Assembly (NCBI RefSeq): GCF_905203285.1
Contig: NZ_CAJKVK010000041.1
Location: 1-17,712, forward strand
DNA: 17,712 nucleotides
Source: an uncultured Succinatimonas sp.
Lineage (GTDB): Bacteria > Pseudomonadota > Gammaproteobacteria > Enterobacterales > Succinivibrionaceae
Direction: 5' to 3'
The notes below the pieces were generated by a model, which was not told the origin of the DNA, searched no databases, and saw only the letters and a program-made list of their open reading frames with translations. Below are positions 5,265 to 13,392 of the stretch, piece after piece. The position numbers were made by a program, and so were the translations under genes. Numbering within the stretch: position 1 is the stretch's first letter; each line of letters begins with the position of its first letter.

Positions 5265-8213
5265 CTACTTTAAGATTTGATGCTTAATATCAATCTTGAT
5301 ACCGGCACTTAAATTCTCTTCCTCTTTAGCAAAAAGCTTACGCCAAATTCTTTCAACGTCAGCGCATTCTTTAGGTTTATCCTCAATTGCCACAATGCGC
5401 GGCAAATCAGCTAAAGAAACCCGATGATAATAGCCGCGAATTGCGATATACGCGTCTTTTAAGGTCGTGACATCCTCTTTTGACAAAATATTAAGGCGTG
5501 AGCATTCATCCAAAATACGTACGTTGTCCGACCATAAAACCATATCGGAGTGTTTGGGGGCTTCACGAAGCAAAAGATATTGGGCGATAAATTCAATATC
5601 AACCATACCGCCGCGCCCTTGCTTTAAATCAAAAAGCGTCTTGCCGCTGCGATCAAGATGATCGCGCATCTTGCAGCGCATGGCAAAAACGTCTTGCTTT
5701 AACTTTTCATCATCTCGCGGCATACGCAGCACTTTGCTTCTGATTTCTTCAAAGCGCTCCATGACTTTGTGCGATCCGGCTATCGGCCTTGCTCTTACCA
5801 AAGCCTGATGCTCCCATGTCCAGGCGCGCTTTTCCTGATATGCTTCAAATGCGGCAGTATCGGTAACGAGCATTCCCGAATCTCCGTCAGGACGCAGACG
5901 CATATCCAAATCATAAAGAACACCGCCTGACATGCGCGTTGTAGATAAATGCAAAAGCCTTTGCACCAAACGCTGATAGAACATGGCGCACGGTACGCTA
6001 TGCTCTCCTTCCGTCATGGAGTCATCAATGTCGCGAATGAACACCATATCCAAATCGGATTTATAGCCAAGTTCGATTCCGCCTAATTTTCCGTAACCGA
6101 TAATGGCAAACCCCGGATCGGCCGCGCTTCTTCCAGGAGGCGCTCCGAAACGCTTGACCGTCTGATTCCACGCAAGAATTGAAATTTCACGAATCAAAGC
6201 TTCGGCAAGCCAAGTTAAAGAATCGCTTATTTTCATTAACGGCAGACTTTCCGCTCTGTCGGACATGGCAATGCGCAGCACCATTATTTTTTTAAACAAG
6301 CGCAGCTCTTCCATCTGATCTTCTAAATCATCAGGATCGATACGCAGTAATTTCTCACGCAGCATAGCCATATATTCATCGGGCTTTGGCGGAGCGTTCA
6401 AATAATGCGGAGCAATTAATTCATCAAGCAAAATAGGATGTGCGGAAATAAGAGATCCGGCAAAAGCGTTATCTTTCAATAAACCGATAAGCCTTAAGCA
6501 GGCCTGATGATTTTCACTTAAAAGCTGCAGATAAGTAGTACGCAATGCCACCTTTTCGATTAAAAGTCCGATTTTTTTAAATAAAGACGGCGGATCATCG
6601 TCTGCTGCAATTTCCTTAATCAAAAAAGGCATCAAATGAACCAAAGTCTGGCGTCCAACAGGTCCCATCGGCTGTCTTGCAAGCAGTCTTCTTAACTCAT
6701 CAACCGCTTTAGCGTAATCAAGAGCCTTTGAAGAATCTTTCATCAATGGTTCAAGGACTTCCGCCATCTCTTCAAGAGATAAATTTGACTCCCACAGCTC
6801 CGCACTGTCGCGATCTGCTGAATTATCCGAATCAGGCTCGTCACGGATAACCTTGCAAAACTCTTCATGGACTTCGTCCATGACAGCTTGCAGCTCTTCT
6901 TTAAGTTCGGCAAAACTTGCCTTATTCATGGCAAGACGAGCCCGTTCTTCATCGCGCGGGTTCTGCGGCAAACATTGAGTTTGCTGATCGGAAAATTCCT
7001 GAATAACATTCTCAAGGCGTCTTAGATAAATATAATTCTCATCAAGCCGCTTGCAAACATCGCTGGGCAGAAGCTGCAGCTTATCAAGCTTTCTTAAAGT
7101 AACGCGCAAAGAACGCTCGGACAATTCAGGGATGCGTCCGCCGCGCATTAATTCAAAGACTTGAGCGATAAATTCAACTTCGCGTATACCGCCTGATCCT
7201 AATTTAAAATTGCCGTTTAAATTACGCCGTCTTACTTCAGCTTCAATCATATGCTTAAGCTTACGCAATGATTCTATAGCGCCAAAATCAAGATAACGGC
7301 GATACACAAAAGGACGGAGCATTTCTATAAGCTCACTGCCATAATCGCCCCAATCGTCTTTAGTGCCCAAAAGCTTGGCTTTAACCAGAGCATAGCGCTC
7401 CCAGGTGCGTCCCTGCGTCTCATAGTAAACTGAAAGAGCATCAAAGCTATGCACTAAAGGACCGGCATCGCCAAAGGGACGTAAACGCAAATCGACGCGA
7501 TAGCAAAAACCGTCAACCGTGGTATCGGATAATAGATTAGAAACACGCTGAACGATTTTGGCAAAAAATTCCTGATGGGAAATAACGCGGCTGCCGCCTA
7601 TGGTCTGACCGTCGTAAGGATAAGAAAAGATCAAATCCAAATCAGAAGAAAAATTAAGCTCCCCGCCACCCAGTTTTCCCATTCCGAAAACCAAAAGCGG
7701 CATCTCTTTGCCGTCTTTATCAAAAGCGTTGCCGAAAACATTTGATAATGACGCTCTCACGACTCTAACGGTCTGCAAAACGATAGCTTCTGCAAGATTG
7801 GATAAAGAGGTGAAAATTTCCTCAATGTCGGCCCGTCCAGTCAAGTCACGCCAGGCAATCGGAACCATTGAGCTGCGGCGCAGGATGCGCAAACGCTTTT
7901 TAAGCTCAATATCGGAAATTCCGGAAACAATAACCGCCTTAACGGCGTCTTCTCGGTTTAAAGAAAAAGTATCGCTTTCAATTGCCCCTTTTTCTATAAG
8001 TTCAAGACACTGTTTGGGGAATTGAATTAAAGTTTTAGCTATAAAATCCGACATGCCGAGGACATAATTTAAGTCCTTTTGCTCACATAATTTGGCAAAA
8101 TCCTGAGCGTCAAGGCGATTCTTAAGACGCTCGGTATAAATGGAGGCTTCTTTTTGCAAAACCTCCGGCAAATCGGGAAGATTGTTTTTATTCGGGACAA
8201 TTGAGTACGGCAT
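5265..8213 (-). CDS. glnE: bifunctional glutamine-synthetase adenylyltransferase/adenylyl-removing enzyme
   Basis: A 982-residue cytoplasmic enzyme that switches glutamine synthetase off by adding AMP to it and on again by removing it, in response to the PII protein and glutamine. Both nucleotidyltransferase-fold halves are complete. The N-terminal removing domain has FGMGKLGGGELNFSSDLD at residues 176-193 with D191/D193, and D241 in YRVDLRLRP. The C-terminal adenylylating domain has GYGKLGGIELGYKSDLD at 706-722 with D720/D722, and D768/D770 in YDLDMRLRP. The length is slightly above E. coli GlnE (946). The ATG has GGAAGG three bases upstream. The gene begins 23 bases after ygiF ends, so the two are cotranscribed, as in E. 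coli. In E. coli hldE follows glnE; here an unrelated kinase-like gene and a toxin-antitoxin remnant follow instead. Confidence 0.97.
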   Translation of the reverse strand: MPYSIVPNKNNLPDLPEVLQKEASIYTERLKNRLDAQDFAKLCEQKDLNYVLGMSDFIAKTLIQFPKQCLELIEKGAIESDTFSLNREDAVKAVIVSGISDIELKKRLRILRRSSMVPIAWRDLTGRADIEEIFTSLSNLAEAIVLQTVRVVRASLSNVFGNAFDKDGKEMPLLVFGMGKLGGGELNFSSDLDLIFSYPYDGQTIGGSRVISHQEFFAKIVQRVSNLLSDTTVDGFCYRVDLRLRPFGDAGPLVHSFDALSVYYETQGRTWERYALVKAKLLGTKDDWGDYGSELIEMLRPFVYRRYLDFGAIESLRKLKHMIEAEVRRRNLNGNFKLGSGGIREVEFIAQVFELMRGGRIPELSERSLRVTLRKLDKLQLLPSDVCKRLDENYIYLRRLENVIQEFSDQQTQCLPQNPRDEERARLAMNKASFAELKEELQAVMDEVHEEFCKVIRDEPDSDNSADRDSAELWESNLSLEEMAEVLEPLMKDSSKALDYAKAVDELRRLLARQPMGPVGRQTLVHLMPFLIKEIAADDDPPSLFKKIGLLIEKVALRTTYLQLLSENHQACLRLIGLLKDNAFAGSLISAHPILLDELIAPHYLNAPPKPDEYMAMLREKLLRIDPDDLEDQMEELRLFKKIMVLRIAMSDRAESLPLMKISDSLTWLAEALIREISILAWNQTVKRFGAPPGRSAADPGFAIIGYGKLGGIELGYKSDLDMVFIRDIDDSMTEGEHSVPCAMFYQRLVQRLLHLSTTRMSGGVLYDLDMRLRPDGDSGMLVTDTAAFEAYQEKRAWTWEHQALVRARPIAGSHKVMERFEEIRSKVLRMPRDDEKLKQDVFAMRCKMRDHLDRSGKTLFDLKQGRGGMVDIEFIAQYLLLREAPKHSDMVLWSDNVRILDECSRLNILSKEDVTTLKDAYIAIRGYYHRVSLADLPRIVAIEDKPKECADVERIWRKLFAKEEENLSAGIKIDIKHQILK

Positions 8214-8236
8214 TATCCTTCCTTAGCGCCGCTCAA

Positions 8237-9316
8237 TTATTTTTCGTAGGCGGCCGCTATCTTATTTAGCAAAACTCTGATGCGCAAAGGCAGCATATAA
8301 AGTTTAGTTTTACCGATTTTAGCGCGTAAAACTTCGACCGTAGACGCAATTTCATGTTCATCTATGGCAAAAGCCACGTTTAAAAACTCGCCTTCAAGCG
8401 CATGCATATATTTATACATATGCATTAAGATGGCACGCAAGTCTTTTATTTCTTTTAATAAAGGCTTTATCTGCTCTGAAGGGAATGCCATTTTAAGCTC
8501 ACGCTTTAATTCCTTTAAAGCCTTATTAATTGCTTTTAAGGTATAGCTTATATAGCCTAAAACCGCAGGATTTTGCTTTACCATCAAAAGACCTATCATC
8601 TTTTCAAACATAATGATAAGTCCGATAAGGAATTCACTTACGTTATGAGGACCGGAGTCAGGCAACCTTATCTGATTGCGCTCATTGCGCAGCAAAACCG
8701 CGGCTTTATGCATTTTTGAAAAAGGTTCTAAAGTTAAAGCTATGCCTTTTTCATCCAAAGCCTTTACCAGATTTAAAAAAGCATCAAGCAGCTCTTCTTC
8801 TGACAAAGAAGCTTCTTTTAATTCAACTTCAAGTTCATTAATCGGATATTTACCGCCTTCATATAAGATCCCGCCGCGATCATAACTTACCTCAAACAAA
8901 GCTTCACCGAACCTGAAATCATAGCTATGGCGGGTAAAATCAAGCTCGCAATCTTTACGCAGTTTTTTCTGCAGCTGCGCCAAATCAGTGCCATCCGGGA
9001 AAGCGTCAAGCGGAAATAAAGACAAATCAGGTTTTTTAGCGTTTTCATCAATGCGAACGTTATATTCATTTCGTACATGTACGCCTGCAATATTAGAACC
9101 GCGAATCTTTAAAGTCTGTTCGGTATAGTCATTGGCTTTACGGATGCGAAGTCCTGCCTGCATCTCATAAAAGTCGCGTTTATTGGTATCAAAATAGATG
9201 TTGGTCAGATTATCGACATGCTCATTTTCTACCTTTCCGATGCTCTGCAGAATTTTTCTTAAATTAGTACAAACTCCGATAACTCCGAACTTAAGTTCTA
9301 TTTCCTGACAGTTCAT
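8237..9316 (-). CDS. ygiF: CYTH-domain inorganic triphosphatase, YgiF-like
   Basis: A 359-residue protein related to E. coli YgiF, which hydrolyses inorganic triphosphate. The CYTH signature ExExK is at the very start (MNCQEIELKF: E5, E7, K9), followed by GLRIRK (55-60), TLKIRG (68-73), VRNEYNV and a late ELEVELKE strand, all parts of the charged triphosphate tunnel. The C-terminal part is helical and sits where YgiF has a CHAD domain, but it is short (E. coli YgiF is 433 residues) and I see no typical His/Arg CHAD signature. An upstream ATG at 9337 would add seven residues. I prefer 9316 because AAGGA at 9324-9328 is correctly spaced for it and the family normally begins right before the EIELKF strand. 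The order ygiF-glnE is conserved with E. coli. Confidence 0.88.
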   Translation of the reverse strand: MNCQEIELKFGVIGVCTNLRKILQSIGKVENEHVDNLTNIYFDTNKRDFYEMQAGLRIRKANDYTEQTLKIRGSNIAGVHVRNEYNVRIDENAKKPDLSLFPLDAFPDGTDLAQLQKKLRKDCELDFTRHSYDFRFGEALFEVSYDRGGILYEGGKYPINELEVELKEASLSEEELLDAFLNLVKALDEKGIALTLEPFSKMHKAAVLLRNERNQIRLPDSGPHNVSEFLIGLIIMFEKMIGLLMVKQNPAVLGYISYTLKAINKALKELKRELKMAFPSEQIKPLLKEIKDLRAILMHMYKYMHALEGEFLNVAFAIDEHEIASTVEVLRAKIGKTKLYMLPLRIRVLLNKIAAAYEK

Positions 9317-9373
9317 ATAATCGTCCTTAAAAAACATATTCTTTTGTCATGATAGCAAACCGATAATCCTTAC

Positions 9374-9407
9374 GCACTTTAAAAAATGTTAAATTCTTGT
9401 AAAGTGC
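9374..9407. repeat. 8-base inverted repeat upstream of ygiF
   Basis: GCACTTTA at 9374-9381 and TAAAGTGC at 9400-9407 form a perfect dyad with centres 26 bases apart, 58 to 91 bases upstream of the ygiF start. The position suits an operator for the ygiF-glnE promoter. No regulator is identified and no T run follows, so it is not a terminator. Confidence 0.4.
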
Positions 9408-9556
9408 ATGAAAATACAGCCTTTTTACTCATTAAAAATCTTGGGAAAATGACAAAAAATGATATGATTATCAAATATGTTACGTAACTTAAAGCGCAGC
9501 AGTAAGATCGGGCATTGTTAATATCGAAAATCGATTAGGACATAAAGCTCCCAGGT

Positions 9557-9586
9557 TTGACAGCTCAATATGCCGGTGTCTATAAC
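9557..9586 (+). promoter_or_regulatory. sigma-70 promoter of ygiM-cca
   Basis: A perfect TTGACA at 9557-9562 and TATAAC at 9581-9586 are 18 bases apart, giving a transcript start near 9593 and a leader of about 75 bases. Right at the expected start is the inverted repeat AATACAAAA (9592-9600) and TTTTGTATT (9608-9616), which could be a 5' hairpin of the message or an operator. Confidence 0.7.
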
Positions 9587-9666
9587 ACTGCAATACAAAA
9601 CCGATAATTTTGTATTATGCGCAAATCTCTCCTGACTAAAGGGGATATAAATAAAAAGGAATTACC

Positions 9667-10320
9667 GTGTTTAAATCAAAAACCGCTTTTACATTTATCT
9701 TTGCCTTACTATGTTTTTTAAATTCTGCCTTTGCCGCAGAGTCCGATAATGCCGCACAAGTGCCCACTCAGGGAGAGACGATTTACGTATCCGATCATAA
9801 TCGTATCTGGACCAGAAGCGGCCCCAGCTCCCGCTATCGCATCAACGGCTCGGTACGTATCGGCGATAAACTCACCTTCCTTGAAGAGCGCGGCAAGTTT
9901 TACAAAGTTAGAAGTGAAGACGGAAAGGAATTCTGGATGCAATCCGACACCCTGCAGGTAGAGCCTTGCGGCTATACTTACACGGAAGATCTGCAAAAAC
10001 AGGTAAACGACCTTACTTATAAGCTTGAAAATTATGACACCGAACTTTCACGCAATTATCAAGCTGCAAAAAAAAGACTTGAGCGCCTTGAAAAAGAAAA
10101 TGCCGGCATGAAAGAAGCTATTTTGCAAAAAGACGCTACGATTCAACAGCTTGATGAACAGCGCCGCAGCTACGCCGAAAGTCTTGAAACCAAAGATTTG
10201 GATATGCAGATGCGCTGGTGGATGCAAGGTGCTATGATCGCATTAGGCGGCGCTATTTTAGGCGCGATTTTCATTTTTATTCCCCGTCCGCGTTTAAAGC
10301 GCAGACGTGATCGCTATTAA
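9667..10320 (+). CDS. ygiM: SH3b-domain, coiled-coil membrane protein, YgiM-like (TIGR04211 family)
   Basis: A 217-residue envelope protein. Domains in order: a signal peptide (about residues 1-23, cleavage after AFA), a bacterial SH3 domain (about 32-96, with the IWTRSGPSSRYRI strand), an alpha-helical coiled coil (about 105-178, rich in E, K, L and Q), one C-terminal membrane helix (about 186-206), and a basic tail PRPRLKRRRDRY in the cytoplasm. This is the architecture of E. coli YgiM, whose exact role is unknown; an SH3 domain facing the periplasm suggests contact with peptidoglycan or an envelope protein. The start is GTG at 9667, chosen because AAGGA at 9656-9660 is six bases upstream and the signal peptide begins there. 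cca starts 11 bases after its stop, as in E. coli, so the two form an operon. Confidence 0.9.
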   Translation: MFKSKTAFTFIFALLCFLNSAFAAESDNAAQVPTQGETIYVSDHNRIWTRSGPSSRYRINGSVRIGDKLTFLEERGKFYKVRSEDGKEFWMQSDTLQVEPCGYTYTEDLQKQVNDLTYKLENYDTELSRNYQAAKKRLERLEKENAGMKEAILQKDATIQQLDEQRRSYAESLETKDLDMQMRWWMQGAMIALGGAILGAIFIFIPRPRLKRRRDRY

Positions 10321-10331
10321 AAAGGATCTTG

Positions 10332-11615
10332 ATGCAAGAGTATTTAGTCGGCGGAGCTGTCCGCGATCAACTGCTGAAAATAGAAGGAGCTGATCGCGAT
10401 CATGTAGTTGTAGGATCTACACCGCAAGAAATGCTCTCTTTGGGCTTCACCCAAGTAGGAAACGATTTTCCGGTTTTCATCCATCCTAAAACCGGAGAAG
10501 AATATGCTCTTGCACGCACTGAAAAGAAACAAGGTCACGGCTATACCGGCTTTATATGCTCGTTCGGCAAAGACGTAACGCTTGAAGAAGATTTGCTGCG
10601 CCGCGATTTAACCATCAACGCCATGGCGATGGACAAGAGCGGACAAATTATTGATCCTTACGGCGGTTTAATCGATTTAAATAATCGGGTTTTACGTCAT
10701 ATTTCACCTTCTTTTAAAGAAGATCCCCTAAGAGTACTGCGTGTCGCGCGTTTTGCCGCTAAACTTCATTATTTAGGCTTCTATGTTGCCGATGAGACTC
10801 TTTTACTCATGCAGGAGATGACTCAATCCGGCGAGTTATCAAGCCTTACTCCCGAGCGGGTATGGATAGAAACCCAAAAAGCGCTTAACACCTCCGATCC
10901 CCACATCTTTTTCATTATTTTAAAGAAAGTAGGCGCTTTAAAAGTTATATTCCCCGAAGTGGATGCTCTTTTCGGAGTCCCGGGTCCCAAACGCTGGCAT
11001 CCTGAAATTGATTCCGGAATTCACACGCTTATGACCCTAAGGCGCATAAGTCTTGAGACTTCCGATCCTAAAACCCGTTTTGCCATGCTCTGCCACGATT
11101 TAGGCAAAGCTTTAACCCCTAAAAATGAATGGCCGCATCATCGCAATCACTGTGCTTTAGGAGTAGAGCCTTTAAAACAATTATGCAAAAGGCTTAAAGT
11201 TCCCAAAGACTATGAAGAGCTTGCATATATCGTGGTATTTCATCACTCATATATGCATCATCTGTACCGCAACGGGGCTGAAGGCATAGTTAATTTGCTT
11301 GATAAACTTGATGCCTGGCGCAGACCTCAGCGTATAAAACCTTTCGTACAATGCTGCAAATGCGACTTCTTGGGAAGAAAAGGTTTTGAAAACCGTCCTT
11401 TTCCGCGCGCCGATTACTTCCTGGCCATTTTCAGCCTTTGTCTTTCCGTTAAAGCAGGTGAGTTTATCTCGCTAGGATACACCGGTAAGGACATAGGAAG
11501 CAAAATGCATGAAAAACGAGTGGAATTAGTTAAAGACTTTATGAAAATGCTGCCCCAAGGAGAAATTGACGACAGTCTGAATGAAATGCCGCCGATTTCA
11601 GAATTTAAGGATTAA
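10332..11615 (+). CDS. cca: multifunctional CCA tRNA nucleotidyltransferase with HD phosphohydrolase domain
   Basis: A 427-residue cytoplasmic enzyme that builds or repairs the 3' CCA end of tRNAs. The head has LVGGAVRD and the catalytic DRD pair D21/D23, the same positions as in E. coli, followed by RRDLTINAMAMD and EDPLRVLRVARFAAKL, the nucleotide-binding neck of class II enzymes. The C-terminal HD domain has HPEIDSGIHTLMTL and CHDLGK, so phosphatase, 2'-nucleotidase and 2',3'-cyclic phosphodiesterase activities known for the E. coli type are expected. The length is close to E. coli Cca (412). I chose ATG 10332, which matches the family start and has AAGGA five bases upstream; a TTG one codon earlier is less likely. 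It follows ygiM by 11 bases. Confidence 0.96.
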   Translation: MQEYLVGGAVRDQLLKIEGADRDHVVVGSTPQEMLSLGFTQVGNDFPVFIHPKTGEEYALARTEKKQGHGYTGFICSFGKDVTLEEDLLRRDLTINAMAMDKSGQIIDPYGGLIDLNNRVLRHISPSFKEDPLRVLRVARFAAKLHYLGFYVADETLLLMQEMTQSGELSSLTPERVWIETQKALNTSDPHIFFIILKKVGALKVIFPEVDALFGVPGPKRWHPEIDSGIHTLMTLRRISLETSDPKTRFAMLCHDLGKALTPKNEWPHHRNHCALGVEPLKQLCKRLKVPKDYEELAYIVVFHHSYMHHLYRNGAEGIVNLLDKLDAWRRPQRIKPFVQCCKCDFLGRKGFENRPFPRADYFLAIFSLCLSVKAGEFISLGYTGKDIGSKMHEKRVELVKDFMKMLPQGEIDDSLNEMPPISEFKD

Positions 11616-11624
11616 TTTAGTAGC

Positions 11625-11648
11625 TTAAGGCGGAAAATTCCGCCTTAA
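11625..11648. terminator. bidirectional hairpin between convergent cca and uppP
   Basis: TTAAGGCGGAA and its exact complement form an 11-base stem with an AA centre, located just after the cca stop (11615) and just before the uppP stop (11652) on the other strand. The T stretch after the stem is short and interrupted on both strands, but the position suits a shared terminator for two converging operons. Confidence 0.65.
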
Positions 11649-11651
11649 TCA

Positions 11652-12488
11652 TTAATGGATGATATATAACAGCAAAGCGCCCAACAGCAGACGATAAATA
11701 ACAAAAATCGCCATTCCTGACTTTGAAATGAACTTCAGGAAGCAATGAATAACGATAAGTGCCGTTATAAAAGAAATGAACACGCCGACGAATATCTCAA
11801 GCGGGGCTGCATTTAATTCCGGATATTGAACGATCTTAATTCCTTCAAGCAGACCTGAAGCCAAAATGATCGGAATAGACAAAAGGAAACTAAAACGTGC
11901 CGCCGCTTCAGGGCGCATGCCTAAAAACAATCCTGCAGTAAGGGTAACGCCGGATCGGGATGTTCCCGGAATCAAGGCCAACGCCTGAACCAATCCGATG
12001 ATAATAGTCTGGGTAAGCGTCATCTTTCTTAACGAATCCGAACGCTCATCCATGTTAACCACATTGTTCCAGCAGAACTTGCGATTAACGTAAGACGCAA
12101 GACCTAACAGCAAACCGAATCCTATCGTCGTATACGCAATGATATGAATGGAACGGGCAACCGATGAAATATGAGATTCAAAGAGGAAACCGCATAATCC
12201 TGCAGGAATGGTTGCAATTACTATAAACCAACCGATTCTGCTTTCAGGAGTGTTTTTCCGTTCAATCAAAGAACGGATCATGGCATAAGAAATTTTTACC
12301 AAATCCGAAAAATAATAAATAATTACGGCAAGCAACGTTCCGATATGCACAGCCACGTCAAAGGCTAGGCCCTGATCGGGCCAGCCTAAAATTTGACTTG
12401 GGAAAATAAGATGTGCGCTTGACGAAACCGGTAAAAACTCAGTAATGCCTTGAAGAAAGGCTAAAACAAAAATTTGAGTTAAGGTCAC
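11652..12488 (-). CDS. uppP: undecaprenyl-diphosphate phosphatase
   Basis: A 278-residue polytopic inner-membrane enzyme (also called BacA) that removes one phosphate from undecaprenyl diphosphate, recycling the lipid carrier for peptidoglycan and other wall polymers; overexpression gives bacitracin resistance in relatives. Both conserved motifs are present: QGITEFLPVSSSAHL near the start, with E17 and H26, and PGTSRSGVT at residues 174-182, with R178. The length is close to E. coli UppP (273). The start is GTG at 12488, two bases after the folK stop, and its Shine-Dalgarno AAGGA (12495-12499) lies within the end of folK, so translation is probably coupled. It is the last gene of the tsaD-folB-folK-uppP string and faces cca, as bacA does in E. 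coli. Confidence 0.97.
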   Translation of the reverse strand: MTLTQIFVLAFLQGITEFLPVSSSAHLIFPSQILGWPDQGLAFDVAVHIGTLLAVIIYYFSDLVKISYAMIRSLIERKNTPESRIGWFIVIATIPAGLCGFLFESHISSVARSIHIIAYTTIGFGLLLGLASYVNRKFCWNNVVNMDERSDSLRKMTLTQTIIIGLVQALALIPGTSRSGVTLTAGLFLGMRPEAAARFSFLLSIPIILASGLLEGIKIVQYPELNAAPLEIFVGVFISFITALIVIHCFLKFISKSGMAIFVIYRLLLGALLLYIIH

Positions 12489-12490
12489 GA

Positions 12491-13030
12491 TTATTCCTTA
12501 GTCCAGGAAGGTGCCGGCTCTTCCCAGTTAAAATCAACTTTTTTTACCTTCATCTTTTCAGGCAGACGAGGCTCCATTTCCTGCCACAATTCAGCAACAC
12601 GAACTTTTAAAAGCGGGTGAACAAGATCAGGATCAATCTCGCATAACGGGCACAAAACAAACGGATAATCCTGAATATCATGACGCGGCAGCTTGCACGG
12701 TTCAGTGGTTACAACATCACCGTAAACCAATACGTCAACATCGAGGCGACGCTTGATGCCGAAATTAGTGCCGTTATTAAACATCATCTCTTTACCGGCA
12801 GAAAGCTCAATTTCGGTGATCTTGGCGACCAAATCATCAAGAGATAAATCGCAATCTCCGCCAATCACGATATTATAGTAATCAGGCTCTGCCTCGCGAA
12901 CCGGACGGCTTTCCCAGACGGAGGAACACTTAACGTTTGAAAATAAGGCTGAAAGCTCTTTTTTGGCAAAACGTAAAGCGTTATCACGATTTAAATTTGA
13001 ACCTACACCCAAGTAAACTTTAGTAGTCAT
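12491..13030 (-). CDS. folK: 2-amino-4-hydroxy-6-hydroxymethyldihydropteridine diphosphokinase
   Basis: A 179-residue cytoplasmic enzyme of folate synthesis that transfers pyrophosphate from ATP to 6-hydroxymethyl-dihydropterin, making the substrate for dihydropteroate synthase. The N-terminal VYLGVGSNLNRD is the family opening. KRRLDVDVLVYGD at residues 93-105 is the signature, with D97 and D99 as the magnesium ligands, followed by LPRHDIQDYPFVLCPLCEI, also typical. The ATG is preceded by GAGG within AGAGGAAG. It starts 11 bases after folB ends. folB makes the product that folK uses, so the two are consecutive steps in one transcript. In E. coli folK is elsewhere (next to pcnB), so this placement differs from the otherwise similar E. 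coli order. Confidence 0.95.
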   Translation of the reverse strand: MTTKVYLGVGSNLNRDNALRFAKKELSALFSNVKCSSVWESRPVREAEPDYYNIVIGGDCDLSLDDLVAKITEIELSAGKEMMFNNGTNFGIKRRLDVDVLVYGDVVTTEPCKLPRHDIQDYPFVLCPLCEIDPDLVHPLLKVRVAELWQEMEPRLPEKMKVKKVDFNWEEPAPSWTKE

Positions 13031-13041
13031 CTTATCTTCCT

Positions 13042-13392
13042 CTATTTACATCTGGTAATCTCTATACCTACGCCTAAAGCTTCTTTAACGGCTTCAGGCT
13101 TTGATAATCTTAAAGTTACTGAAGAAGGATTAAACTTCTGCAAAATTTCTGCACAAAGTTCTTCAGCAAGCTCCTCAAGCAAAAAAGCTTTACGCTCTTT
13201 TGCAAAATTCATGCAAAAAGAAGCAACCATAGCATAATTAATGCTCAAATTAAGATCGCCTTTTTCACCTGCCTGTTTTAGCGAATGCTCCATACAAACA
13301 TCCATAATAAGCGGCTGCTCATGGACACGCTCATCAGGCAAAATTCCGATAATGCAGGAAACTTTAAGGCCGTTTATAAAAATCTTATCCAT
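13042..13392 (-). CDS. folB: dihydroneopterin aldolase
   Basis: A 116-residue cytoplasmic enzyme that splits 7,8-dihydroneopterin into 6-hydroxymethyl-dihydropterin and glycolaldehyde in folate synthesis. The chosen start gives MDKIFINGLKV, which aligns with the E. coli start (MDIVFIEQLSV). With it the functional residues fall at E21, Y53 (SINYAMV) and K98 (LRLSKPEAV), the same numbers as the E. coli catalytic E21 and K98. The ATG shares its first base with the TGA stop of tsaD (TGATG at 13394-13390), so translation is coupled, with AAAGG inside the end of tsaD as ribosome-binding site. A longer frame beginning at 13422 exists but overlaps tsaD by 31 bases and does not match the family, so I reject it. 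In E. coli plsY lies next to folB; it is absent here. Confidence 0.96.
   Translation of the reverse strand: MDKIFINGLKVSCIIGILPDERVHEQPLIMDVCMEHSLKQAGEKGDLNLSINYAMVASFCMNFAKERKAFLLEELAEELCAEILQKFNPSSVTLRLSKPEAVKEALGVGIEITRCK

Larger units (their letters stand above)
9317..9666. other. divergent intergenic region between ygiF and ygiM
   Basis: About 350 bases without a gene, holding the control signals of two divergent operons. Besides the dyad at 9374-9407 and the ygiM promoter at 9557-9586, it contains a second plus-strand promoter-like pair (TTGGGA 9441-9446, TATGAT 9463-9468, 16 bases apart), a perfect 10-base palindrome GTTACGTAAC at 9479-9488, and a 9-base inverted repeat at 9592-9616. 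I see no small gene or structured RNA with a recognisable name. Confidence 0.6.

Noticed and set aside
7708..8025. 105-residue plus-strand frame inside glnE
   Set aside because: It lies wholly within the conserved N-terminal domain of glnE and shows no protein-family pattern.
9718..9996. Frames on both strands overlapping the start of ygiM (9718-9996 minus, 9731-9961 plus)
   Set aside because: Shadows of the ygiM signal peptide and SH3 region; no ribosome-binding site and no family match.
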